Assembly (NCBI RefSeq): GCF_026151205.1
Contig: NC_087073.1
Span: 8,533,411 to 8,597,410, forward strand
Direction of reading: 5' to 3'
Origin: Bolinopsis microptera
Lineage: Eukaryota; Ctenophora; Tentaculata; Lobata; Bolinopsidae
Length of the DNA: 64,000 nucleotides
A model generated the notes under the pieces. It worked only from the letters and a program-made list of their open reading frames with translations, ran no database searches and was not told the origin of the DNA. Position numbers and translations under genes: made by a program. Positions 1 through 9,071 of the stretch are shown here, in pieces (the first letter of the stretch is position 1; each line of letters opens with the position of its first letter).

Positions 1-640
1 ATTAAGCGCTCGACCGAAATTCTTTGTTGGAACTGTTAATGGCATGCAATGTATAATTATTATCTATCTATGATATGGATGTACCAATGAGTCACTAAAA
101 CGTTACGGCATCGGGGGCACCATGGAGGATCGGAGGGCGCTAAATCAGAAGACTTGCTTCCGGCCCTGTTAAGGAGTTGAGTACCCGCCACACCTGTTGT
201 CTCTGTAACTACACCAACCACACCATATTTACATACTGACCACATCATCTCCTTGGGACTCATTGGTACATCTGATGTTGTTGCTTTCCCTCAGATTATT
301 GTTAGTACTAGTGTTGAGTCTTAACAACATTGGGCATTATATATACATTTAAAACATTTATTTTACAAATTATAGTCTTACAAATTTGAACCATAATAAC
401 CTTTTTATTCAATTGTATTTTTTGATCAATTTATACCTAAATTAATGTCAATTATGACAATTGATTACATTCCAATTTTTAACACATCCCATCAGGCACT
501 CAAACAATCATCTTTACCAATCACTACTTCACAACTGTCCTGTTGTGTTCGTCCGTAAATTAACTAGCCCTGTGATTGTATTACTCAAATAACAACTATT
601 ATTCTTCCCTTACAATTCTGATTCAACTTTTTCTCAACAG
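1..640. other. AT-rich sequence with no recognisable gene
   Basis: No convincing coding region, RNA gene or terminal repeat was seen here. A 67-codon open frame on the minus strand (60-263) has no recognisable domain and is probably chance. The 5' end of the neighbouring retrotransposon may lie inside this stretch, since such elements have a 5' UTR, but no boundary could be fixed. Confidence 0.5.
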
Positions 641-746
641 AGATCTCTTGTGTGGCGATTCTGCTCTTCTTATTTTCAGGTCGGTTGCGGGTCAGACGTG
701 ACAGTGCCCTCTGGTCAGCCTGGTGCCCCTATCGCCTTTCTACGCC

Positions 747-2639
747 ATGCCCAACAAAGCTATCAACAAACAACGAACAAGCCTCGGAGGAATTCCATCT
801 AAAGTACAGGACAAGAAGAAGGAGAAGAAGAACACCAAGAAGCCCTCCCCAGCAAATCCTAAGAACTGTCCATGTGGCCAGCACGACCCAGACTCCTGGG
901 TTCTTTCTTGTACTAATTGCACCCAGGAATGGCACAGCAACTGTTCCAACCTAAAGGGTATTACAAATACTTTTGTTGAACAGCTTATCGACTGGATGTG
1001 TCCCTTTTGCTTCAGTCCACCGGGTGTTGAAGCCCGCAACAACACACAAACGGACAGTCTGATTCTGAGAATATCCAACTTGTCAGATGACAATGCTTTG
1101 CTTACGAAGCAGATAACCTCTCTCGAGGATAGACTAACTTCTCTGATTGCAGACACCGACAGAATTAGTAGCAGCTACAATCAGATTGCTGAGAGAGTGG
1201 TGGCCTTATCAGAAATAAGCACAGGTCTCACGCACTTAAATCTGCAACAAGATAAGACCAATTCAACGCTGAAGGCCTTATCAGTAAAACTCGAGAGCAT
1301 ATCAACCACGGCCACCCCACAACCAGAACATGTTGCCACGCCTCCTCCCCGTCCAGAGCATCTAGTGTTTGAGCCCCCTGCAGTCCCATCCGGTATGGTC
1401 CCGGCAACAATGATCAACGATTTTATTAATGAACAGGCTGCACAGACCATCGTTGACTTCCTAACAGCCACTGAATTTAATGATGAGAATGGTCACTCAG
1501 TGAAATCGTTTGGCCATCCATATTCTTATGTAGGGTCAAAAGCGACCACCAGTCCGCCCACCATTCCTGAAGCCTTGCAACCCTTAGTGGAGTCGATCAA
1601 TAAGATGCAGGCTGATGAGTTCTACAAGATCTATCCCGAGCTGAAGAAGAAAGGAGCAGCACCAGTTATCAACTCCTGCTTGGTCAATCGATACGTTGGT
1701 CAGGAGAGCTTTCTTCCAGAACACTCAGATAATGAGATCACTATCCACCCCGAATCGTCAATTTTTACGATCACAGTGGGTGAATCTTGTGAGATCTTGT
1801 TTGCTGAGAAAAGCTCTAAGACTGACAGTCTCAAGTTAGACTGCAGCCACAGATCAATGTACCGAATGACTCGGCGGTCACAGGACTTCTTCTCTCATCG
1901 TATAGAGAAGGGTTCTGTGAAAAAAGGAGTTCGATACAGCCTGACCTTTCGATCAGTCAGTTGGAAGAATCGAAACTCCACATGTATCGTTGGCGACTCT
2001 AATACTGGCCACCTAGCCTTTGGAACTGGTAAACTGAACTCGTTTGGTGAGCTGATGCCGGGTCAACGGTTCTGGGCCGCTACAATGGAGGACATCAAGC
2101 CTGAGTGGTGCTGTGGCTACAACAACATCGTAGTATCTTGTGGTATCAACAATCTGAAAAAGAATGATGTGAGAAGTCAGGAGGACATTGATCGACTGTT
2201 CCTGCAGTATAAGTTGAAAATTAACGAAATTAGACAGTTCAATAGTAGTACTAATATTTTCATTGTTCCTATACTGCCTACTAAGTCTAACGAGCTTAAT
2301 AAGAAAGCTTTGTATTTTAACTCACGTATATTCCGTGATTTGGATCAGCCTGGTTTGGGTGTATCACATGTCCGCGGTCTCGATGACTTCTTAGATCGCA
2401 ACATGTTGCTGTCTGAGAGGCTGTCGAAGAAACTTGATAACCGCGGTAGACTTGATTTGTTGCACTTAAATGAGGTTGGTGTTAAACGATTTGCAGCTAT
2501 TATTAAGAAAGCTATATTCAACAGGTTAAATAGAGGAGCTGAAAAGAGAAGGAGGACCCGAACCCCTAGCAGAACACAGAACGTGCTAACATCATCGCAA
2601 GTTGCAAGCTTACCTAGTCCTGATGGTCGTCAGGTATGA
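747..2639 (+). CDS. Retrotransposon ORF1: PHD - coiled coil - AlkB-like 2OG dioxygenase - SGNH esterase
   Basis: The 630-residue protein starts at the first ATG of the frame. A lysine-rich N-terminus leads to a PHD finger (C41, C43, C55, C58, H63, C66, C85, C88). Residues about 107-190 are heptad-like and probably a coiled coil. Residues about 245-405 resemble AlkB-family Fe(II)/2-oxoglutarate dioxygenases: an NRY motif at 314-316, the facial triad H326-x-D328 and H384, and R396-x5-R402 for 2-oxoglutarate. Residues about 412-595 look like an SGNH hydrolase: GDS with S418, GIN at 466-468, and D570-x2-H573. A basic tail follows. PHD and esterase domains are known in ORF1 of CR1-like elements; the AlkB-like segment is unexpected. 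The likely role is an RNA-binding or RNP protein, with enzymatic activities inferred only from motifs. The stop overlaps the ORF2 start. Confidence 0.85.
   Translation: MPNKAINKQRTSLGGIPSKVQDKKKEKKNTKKPSPANPKNCPCGQHDPDSWVLSCTNCTQEWHSNCSNLKGITNTFVEQLIDWMCPFCFSPPGVEARNNTQTDSLILRISNLSDDNALLTKQITSLEDRLTSLIADTDRISSSYNQIAERVVALSEISTGLTHLNLQQDKTNSTLKALSVKLESISTTATPQPEHVATPPPRPEHLVFEPPAVPSGMVPATMINDFINEQAAQTIVDFLTATEFNDENGHSVKSFGHPYSYVGSKATTSPPTIPEALQPLVESINKMQADEFYKIYPELKKKGAAPVINSCLVNRYVGQESFLPEHSDNEITIHPESSIFTITVGESCEILFAEKSSKTDSLKLDCSHRSMYRMTRRSQDFFSHRIEKGSVKKGVRYSLTFRSVSWKNRNSTCIVGDSNTGHLAFGTGKLNSFGELMPGQRFWAATMEDIKPEWCCGYNNIVVSCGINNLKKNDVRSQEDIDRLFLQYKLKINEIRQFNSSTNIFIVPILPTKSNELNKKALYFNSRIFRDLDQPGLGVSHVRGLDDFLDRNMLLSERLSKKLDNRGRLDLLHLNEVGVKRFAAIIKKAIFNRLNRGAEKRRRTRTPSRTQNVLTSSQVASLPSPDGRQV
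2636..2639 (+). promoter_or_regulatory. ATGA stop-start overlap between ORF1 and ORF2
   Basis: The ORF1 stop TGA (2637-2639) and the ORF2 start ATG (2636-2638) share bases in one ATGA tetranucleotide. The frames differ by -1. This geometry fits coupled termination and reinitiation, as described for several two-ORF non-LTR elements; that it works here is inferred. Confidence 0.6.
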
Positions 2640-5600
2640 TCAACAAAATTTTGAGAGAAAACTGTAACCATTGCCTGAAAAACGTTTACATAGGTCAGCC
2701 GATGTTTGAGTGCAGTAGATGTAATTGTATTGCCCACTCAAAGTGTTTTTCGCAATCAAAAGCACAAATTATTAATGACAACTTCTACTGCTTTTCGTGC
2801 AAAGATAAAATAGTACACAAGTATAATCCCTTCAAACACTTTGTAGATGACACAACCTCACCAGATGCACATGACGAAACATATAAAATATCCTCAATCT
2901 TAGACAAATGCCAAGCTTATTCTGCTAATGAAATCAACTCATCGCATGGAGAAAATCTTAAAAAGTTTTCCAGCTCCTACTTTCTTAACATTGATGGCAA
3001 TAAAAGCAATTTTGATAGTCTATTAACTGAACTGCACCGCATTAACCAAAACTTCACCGTAATAGGTTTATCAGAAACTAACATAGGTCCTGATGAAAGC
3101 ACCGTGTATTCAATTCCTAACTACAATAGTTTTTACCAGAATACTGTAGGTAATAAATCCAAAGGAACTGGTGTAGCATTATATGTTCAAGATAGACTTA
3201 GCAGTATTGTGAACGAACTTGCGTCAGACGTTACCGAGAATTTAGAATCACTATTCGTAACTAGTCGTAAAAACTCAGAAGAAGTAACTTTTGGGGTTAT
3301 TTACCGACCACCCAGCGGTAATTTTGCAAGCTTCCTGACAGAACTATCTAGAATACTCCAGATATTGCCTAAAAAATCTGCGTATATAATGGGAGATTTT
3401 AACGTCAACCTCCATGTTAATAGTAAAGAAGTTAGCAATCTCGAGGAGATAATGTTTAGTGCCGGTTTCTCGCCTCTTATATCAACACACACGCACGAGA
3501 AGCCGGGATGTAATCAAACGTGTATTGACAACATTTACACAAATGATATAAACAAGGTTGTTGCCTCAGGTACAGTATCTGACAGAATCTCGCATCATCT
3601 GCCAGTTTTTCATATTTTTGAAGACCTAGCTGTAACTAACTCTGAACCTCAAGTTAAACATACCCAATATTATGATTACAGTGAATCCAACGTTCGAGTC
3701 CTTGTTTCATCCTTAAACCAACATTTCTCTGAGCACCCACCAAAAAACTTTATTGAATTTCACGACACATTCAAAACGAATCTAGACAAATCATGTAAAC
3801 TCAGTAAACCTAAAGTCTCCAAAAGAACGCCAATGACAAATCCGTGGATAACAGGAGGATTAATCGCGTCTATAAATAAAAAACATGAGCTGCACGACCA
3901 CTGGCATAAAGCGAAGAGAGAAAAATGTTTGCATAATCCAGGTAAACTTTGTCGTGAGATCAAGGAAGCCTGTCACTGCAATCCTTGTAATGATGCCAGG
4001 GAAAAGCATGCTAATTTTACTGACAAACGTAGGAGAGTTAAACACGTAATAAGACTAGCTCAACGCCTCTACACGTGCAACAAAATTGAGGAGTGTCAGG
4101 GTGACAGTAAAAAAACCTGGCAGTTAATTAATAAAGTGCGAGGAAAGCAAAATAAGCAAATGAAACCGTCATTCATGATAAACAATGAGCGTGTTATTTG
4201 TCGACGAGTTATTGCTCATGAATTTAACAAGTACTTTGTGTCAATCGCCTCCAATCTGAACGAGGTCTATGAGAGGAGGATTGATGAAGATCCTATAATT
4301 GCTAAATCATTCACTGACTACTTGCCACAGTCCTGTCCGTCAAGTATTTATCTTGCTGAATGTACAAGCTCTGAAATAATACAAATTATAAGTGAATTTA
4401 ATAACGGTAAAGCTAGCGACATACCGGCACATGTAATGAAGCAGTGTAGTCAAACTATATCAGAACATCTTGCCAGAATTTATAACAACTGCATGAATGA
4501 AGGTGTCTTCCCTGATCAACTGAAAACGGGTAAGATAACCCCGATATATAAAAAAGAAGATGAGGAATTACTAGAGAATTACAGGCCAGTATCAACATTA
4601 CCAGTATTTGGTAAAATATTTGAAAAAATTATTTACAGTAGATTATACAACTTTTTCTTATCTCGAGGAATAATATTCGAAAATCAGTTCGGCTTTAGAA
4701 AAAACCACTCGACAAGTCATGCTCTTAACTACTCCGTAAATCACGTCGAAGAAAAACGGAATAATAAAAACCACGTATTAGGAATATTTATCGATCTCTC
4801 TAAAGCATTTGATACCTTACCATTTGATATGCTACTTAAGAAACTTAGTAATTACGGAGTTAGAGGAAACGCACTAAAGCTGCTCTCCAGCTATCTAAAT
4901 AATAGATACCAGTATGTTAGTGTACTTGGTGAAGAATCAGAGCCTCTCCCAGTTAAACTAGGCGTACCTCAAGGATCCGTTTTGGGCCCCTTGCTTTTTC
5001 TTATCTATATAAATGACATCTATAGATGTAGTACATTAGGAAAATTTGTACTATTTGCAGATGACACAAACATCTTTGTAGCTGCTGAAACTAAGGAACA
5101 AGCATACAAAATAGCGAATGAAATTCTCGACTCTGTGTGCCAATATATGCGCCATAACCTACTGCACATTAATGTTAAAAAATCTTGTTACATGTACTTC
5201 TCGCCTACTAAACGTAAGACCATTGATAATACTGAAAATGACTTGAATCTAGAAATTGATGGGATCCCGATCAAACAGGTTACTGAAACGAAATTTCTAG
5301 GTGTAATTATTGATGACAAACTGAGTTGGACACCTCATATCGAGAAACTAACTAAGAAATTAAACAGCATATGTGGCCGTATTTATCGAATAAAAAACTC
5401 CCTCCCCAGCCAGCTGTACAAACAGATATACCACACTCTTTTTGAATCTCATCTAGGATACGGTATAACTGTATGGGGTGGTGTATCAATTAATAAGCTT
5501 TCACCACTATTCCTTGCACAGAAGAAATGTGTCCGAATCTTATTTGGGGACTCGGAAGCATTTAGCGACAAGTTTAAAACTTGTTCTCGTAGCAGGCCAA

Positions 5601-6112
5601 TCCAGTGCAGTATAAACAAGAAAGGTCAAATATCCAATGAATCAACTATACCTCACATTAAACCGTGTTCTATATGTATCAGCTTGAGGAAGACTGGTGA
5701 TAAACAAGCAAGGCCACATCGCTGCCAAATACTTGGGGCAGAATTCCACTCTAGAGAATCAACAAAACCTATTTTCCAATCTAAGGAACTAATGACAGTA
5801 CATAACATATATAGATACAGATGCATTACTGAAACAATGAAGATAGTGAAGAGTCATCAGCCCATATCCATGTATTCTCTCTTTAAGAAGTCTGAGCTCA
5901 GAGATGACAGATTTGTGACACCACACTCATCTCACAATTTCGCATATAAAGGGGCAAATTTATGGAATAGGTTTCTTGAGCAGTCAAATGCACGTGGTAA
6001 AATAGGTTCACTAGGTTCAATTAAATCCCGATTGAAGCTTTCTATCATGAAGGCTCAACACCAACCTGACAATATTAACTGGCAGGACTTAAACTTCAAC
6101 ACTTTCCTATGA
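2636..6112 (+). CDS. Retrotransposon ORF2: PHD-like finger, APE endonuclease, reverse transcriptase
   Basis: The 1158-residue protein would nick the target DNA and copy the element RNA into it. A C4HC3 PHD-like finger lies at residues 10-55 (C10, C13, C26, C29, H34, C37, C52, C55). An APE-type endonuclease follows at about 115-330, with LSETN, YRPPSG, GDFNVNL and a diverged final SDR-HH segment. Reverse transcriptase spans about 625-890, with PIYKK, NYRPVS, the FIDLSKAFD catalytic box and FADD at 807-810. Near the C-terminus a Cys-rich stretch (about 983-1030) splits the conserved region before the GANLWNRF motif. The frame is intact. The ATG lies in the ORF1 stop as ATGA, so reinitiation after ORF1 is the likely way it is translated. 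Confidence 0.93.
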   Translation: MINKILRENCNHCLKNVYIGQPMFECSRCNCIAHSKCFSQSKAQIINDNFYCFSCKDKIVHKYNPFKHFVDDTTSPDAHDETYKISSILDKCQAYSANEINSSHGENLKKFSSSYFLNIDGNKSNFDSLLTELHRINQNFTVIGLSETNIGPDESTVYSIPNYNSFYQNTVGNKSKGTGVALYVQDRLSSIVNELASDVTENLESLFVTSRKNSEEVTFGVIYRPPSGNFASFLTELSRILQILPKKSAYIMGDFNVNLHVNSKEVSNLEEIMFSAGFSPLISTHTHEKPGCNQTCIDNIYTNDINKVVASGTVSDRISHHLPVFHIFEDLAVTNSEPQVKHTQYYDYSESNVRVLVSSLNQHFSEHPPKNFIEFHDTFKTNLDKSCKLSKPKVSKRTPMTNPWITGGLIASINKKHELHDHWHKAKREKCLHNPGKLCREIKEACHCNPCNDAREKHANFTDKRRRVKHVIRLAQRLYTCNKIEECQGDSKKTWQLINKVRGKQNKQMKPSFMINNERVICRRVIAHEFNKYFVSIASNLNEVYERRIDEDPIIAKSFTDYLPQSCPSSIYLAECTSSEIIQIISEFNNGKASDIPAHVMKQCSQTISEHLARIYNNCMNEGVFPDQLKTGKITPIYKKEDEELLENYRPVSTLPVFGKIFEKIIYSRLYNFFLSRGIIFENQFGFRKNHSTSHALNYSVNHVEEKRNNKNHVLGIFIDLSKAFDTLPFDMLLKKLSNYGVRGNALKLLSSYLNNRYQYVSVLGEESEPLPVKLGVPQGSVLGPLLFLIYINDIYRCSTLGKFVLFADDTNIFVAAETKEQAYKIANEILDSVCQYMRHNLLHINVKKSCYMYFSPTKRKTIDNTENDLNLEIDGIPIKQVTETKFLGVIIDDKLSWTPHIEKLTKKLNSICGRIYRIKNSLPSQLYKQIYHTLFESHLGYGITVWGGVSINKLSPLFLAQKKCVRILFGDSEAFSDKFKTCSRSRPIQCSINKKGQISNESTIPHIKPCSICISLRKTGDKQARPHRCQILGAEFHSRESTKPIFQSKELMTVHNIYRYRCITETMKIVKSHQPISMYSLFKKSELRDDRFVTPHSSHNFAYKGANLWNRFLEQSNARGKIGSLGSIKSRLKLSIMKAQHQPDNINWQDLNFNTFL

Positions 6113-7198
6113 AAAGACCCCCATTTATATTTATATATTTTAGATTTTACACCTGTCACTCACATCATATATGCACCACAAAAGAAAAAAGATTCATTCA
6201 ATCATTACATTATACACTCACTCCACCACACATGCACACAAAACATTAAAGCAGGTTACACGCGGGTGTAACGTTCACTTTATCCGAAGGGAAAAATAAT
6301 ACTTTACGTAACGCGCGATTTACGTCTTGGTAGCTAAATTATTCAAGTGCTATTTGTCAGAGCGACACAAATGCGCGAGCGCTTGCGCGGCTCACCTATC
6401 CAACACTCTTGTTTACATCGTATCAGGCAATGGTTCAGTTTAATTATGGTAAGGGCACAGCCTGTCAAAAACCCTTTTCGCATGATCCGTCGACACCGCC
6501 TGAAGGTGAATGCATAATAACGGATCATGAACGTACGGAATCAAACGTTAATAAGCTTGCAGCTTCCGATGAAAATGTATTCAACTTTGTGTCATGCTTG
6601 AATTGGTTTTGGACCTCTTCAATGCTTTTAATTTATTTATTATTGTTATTTGGTATTATGAGCTGATATGTATATATACATACGGTATCTAAAATTAAGC
6701 GTATAGCGAGCATATTTAACAATTTTTAAGCAATAATGTATTGCGAGCAGCTGTAACTTAAATATCGCATAAAAATCATATAATTATAACACAAAACTAA
6801 AATGTTATTGGAATCTAGGTTAAACTAAGATAAAATTAATATCAGCCCCTTCGCCACTCTCAGCAGTCAACCAGGGCTCATAAAAGCTTAACAGCGCCTG
6901 GGTCCGTTCACCAACTGTGCTAATGTGAGTGGCGGTGTGGTAAAACCCATTTTAACAGCGTGAATATTTATCAAATATAAGCGCGCTAGCTGCTAGCATA
7001 CTTGTATCATTTAATTTTTAATCAAATTTATTCGGATATATATTTATTGATTATGTATTGAATTGGTGATAAATAATAAAATTGTCTTTTCTCAAAAAAT
7101 TGTCTTTTCTACCATTATTCTTAATCTAATTTAATTTTACCACTAAAATTCCACTTCTAATTAACTTATTTGTATTTATTACATTTTCTTGTGTCTAT
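6113..7198. other. Retrotransposon 3' UTR, then unassigned AT-rich DNA
   Basis: The first 100 to 200 bases are the AT-rich 3' UTR of the retrotransposon. The rest includes short GC-rich patches (about 6240-6390 and 6850-6960) but no recognisable gene. An 85-codon frame at 6409-6666 shows no domain and is not called. Confidence 0.45.
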
Positions 7199-7711
7199 GA
7201 CCCATGCAGGAGGTGACCGGGACATGATTTCAGGCCTGACCGGGACCGGGACCGGGATACAAAATGTGACTTGACCGGGACCGGGACTGGGACCGGGATC
7301 ATAAATAAGCATTTGACTGGGACCGGGACCGGGATGAAAAATGTGACTTGACCGGGATGGCTCAAAATTGCCAATCCCGGTACCGGGAATTCCGGTCCAT
7401 TACTGGTTAATTCATGATCATAATTTATTACTCAAACTTGTTCAGCAATTTTAAACATTGTTTTATTTTACTCTGAGGATGTTTAAAGATGAAATTCACA
7501 ATGAATGAAAGGAAAAACTTAAAATCACAGTGAATGAAATTATTTAAAAGATCCCGGTCAAAATCCCGGCAAATTTGAGTGATTGATCAGGACTGTGACC
7601 GGGACCGGGACCAAGAATCCTGAATTAACCGGGACCGGGATCATAAATCAGCATTTGACCGGGACCGGGATAGCTCAAAATTGCCAATCCCGGTCACCTC
7701 CTGGACCCATG
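7199..7711. mobile_element. hAT-type MITE with 8-bp target-site duplication
   Basis: The element proper is 7207-7703 (497 bp). Its ends are inverted (CAGGAGGTGACCGGGA at the left, its complement at the right), and it is flanked by identical 8-bp GACCCATG copies (7199-7206 and 7704-7711). An 8-bp duplication and termini beginning CAG are typical of hAT transposons. There is no coding capacity. The interior consists largely of GACCGG/GGGACC hexamer-like repeats interrupted by AT-rich sequence, so the body is a decayed minisatellite. Confidence 0.85.
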
Positions 7712-9071
7712 CAATGTACTGTCATTTTATAACTGGTATGAGATTGGGCATAAAAGTTGTGTGGAAAGATGTAATGCTGAGTGGTAAAACATAAGGACGA
7801 TATTTAATAAAATGAATTCCAATTTGTCTATTCTTTGAAGCAGTATAATAGTAATACGACCCTTCGAAAATTGCTCACGATTTGTCACATGCCTTTGGAA
7901 TTCCCATTGTGCATCTACTGTTTCGATGGATGGAAGGGTTACGGGCACTGCTAATTTAAACATTGTTTTATTCCAAAGGAAGTCTCTTGTAATAAGAGCA
8001 AAATTATTTTCCAGCTTAAACCTGTGCCCTTTTAGGGTTGGTGTAAGGGAACACCCTTCTTCAAAATTCCTGTCTTATCCTGCGTATATAAGATCCAGTG
8101 CTGCTTCATTTAATTATACACTCAATCTCGAGAATACAGTAGCAAAACGTATGCAGTGCCTCGGCTTCCTCCTCTAAATATTTTTTTTGAAATTTTTTCT
8201 AGTGTCAATAAAAATTTAAAAAAATTGTCAGGCCATCTCTGTGAATATAACCTAATTAAACTGCCTACAATACCCTTCTGTTATGTAGTGAATTAGGGAT
8301 CTAGCACCTAAATGAAAAATAAATCGATGAATATTTCAACGAACCAGACAAATCAATCATATCCTTGTAGCATTACTCGACCATGGCATGGGTGTTGTTC
8401 TTTTGAAGCAATTTGCTGAGAGGATACGATTTTCTCTAGAATGATGCAGGTCTACATGTTTAGGGTTTGTCTCAAGAGTCTCACTAACTGAATCTCTTGG
8501 CCAGTTTTGGATCCTAGTCTGAATCCTGCGTCAAATACAAAGAAGCTATGTGATCGCATAATTGGTGTGATTTGTGATTGGATAATATGATTCATGAAAA
8601 GGAACTAGGATACAAACTAAAATTACAGCAAGGATAATCTTACTACTTAGCAAAAAAAAATTGGATATTTTCCCTGTTAAACAAAAGTTTATTGATAATT
8701 ATCTCATACTCTTCTTCCTAATAGTGAATAGCATGATTCCCATATCACTTCCTAATTATATACTATAATGCAGCAACTCCATGTGTTAGATCGCCAATTA
8801 CTGTGCATTTAAAAAACCCATTTCCTAGTTGTATTATAAACAAAACCTCTAAAGTAAATACTTCAGTACAATAATAACCAAATTCCATTATATGAATATA
8901 TATTACACTAATGTTAGGAACCACTTAATAATGAAAACCACTTAAATACTTAGCAATTGGGCGGAAGACCGTCAAAACCGATGTTGAACATAAGAAATTC
9001 CTGCTCCACAGGTTTTCTCAGACTCGATGCGATAGTCACATGCATGTATATTGTATAATCATCATTGCTAG
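7712..9071. other. Unassigned AT-rich intergenic sequence
   Basis: No gene, RNA or repeat boundary was recognised. Open frames here are under 85 codons, overlap each other and carry no motif. Confidence 0.45.

Larger units (their letters stand above)
650..6220 (+). mobile_element. CR1/L2-group non-LTR retrotransposon, two intact ORFs
   Basis: Two long uninterrupted frames (747-2639 and 2636-6112) encode a PHD/AlkB-like/SGNH ORF1 protein and an APE endonuclease plus reverse transcriptase ORF2 protein. This order and the RT motifs (NYRPVS, QFGFR, GVPQGSVLGP, FADD) match the CR1/L2 branch of the Jockey superfamily. No LTR or integrase is seen. The open frames suggest a recent insertion. The outer limits are estimates: the 5' UTR start was not found, and after the ORF2 stop an AT-rich 3' UTR runs to about 6.2 kb without a clear poly(A) or target-site duplication. 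Confidence 0.85.

Noticed and set aside
652-954. 100-codon frame overlapping the start of the retrotransposon ORF1
   Set aside because: Out of frame with ORF1, no domain, and ends within the PHD-coding region.
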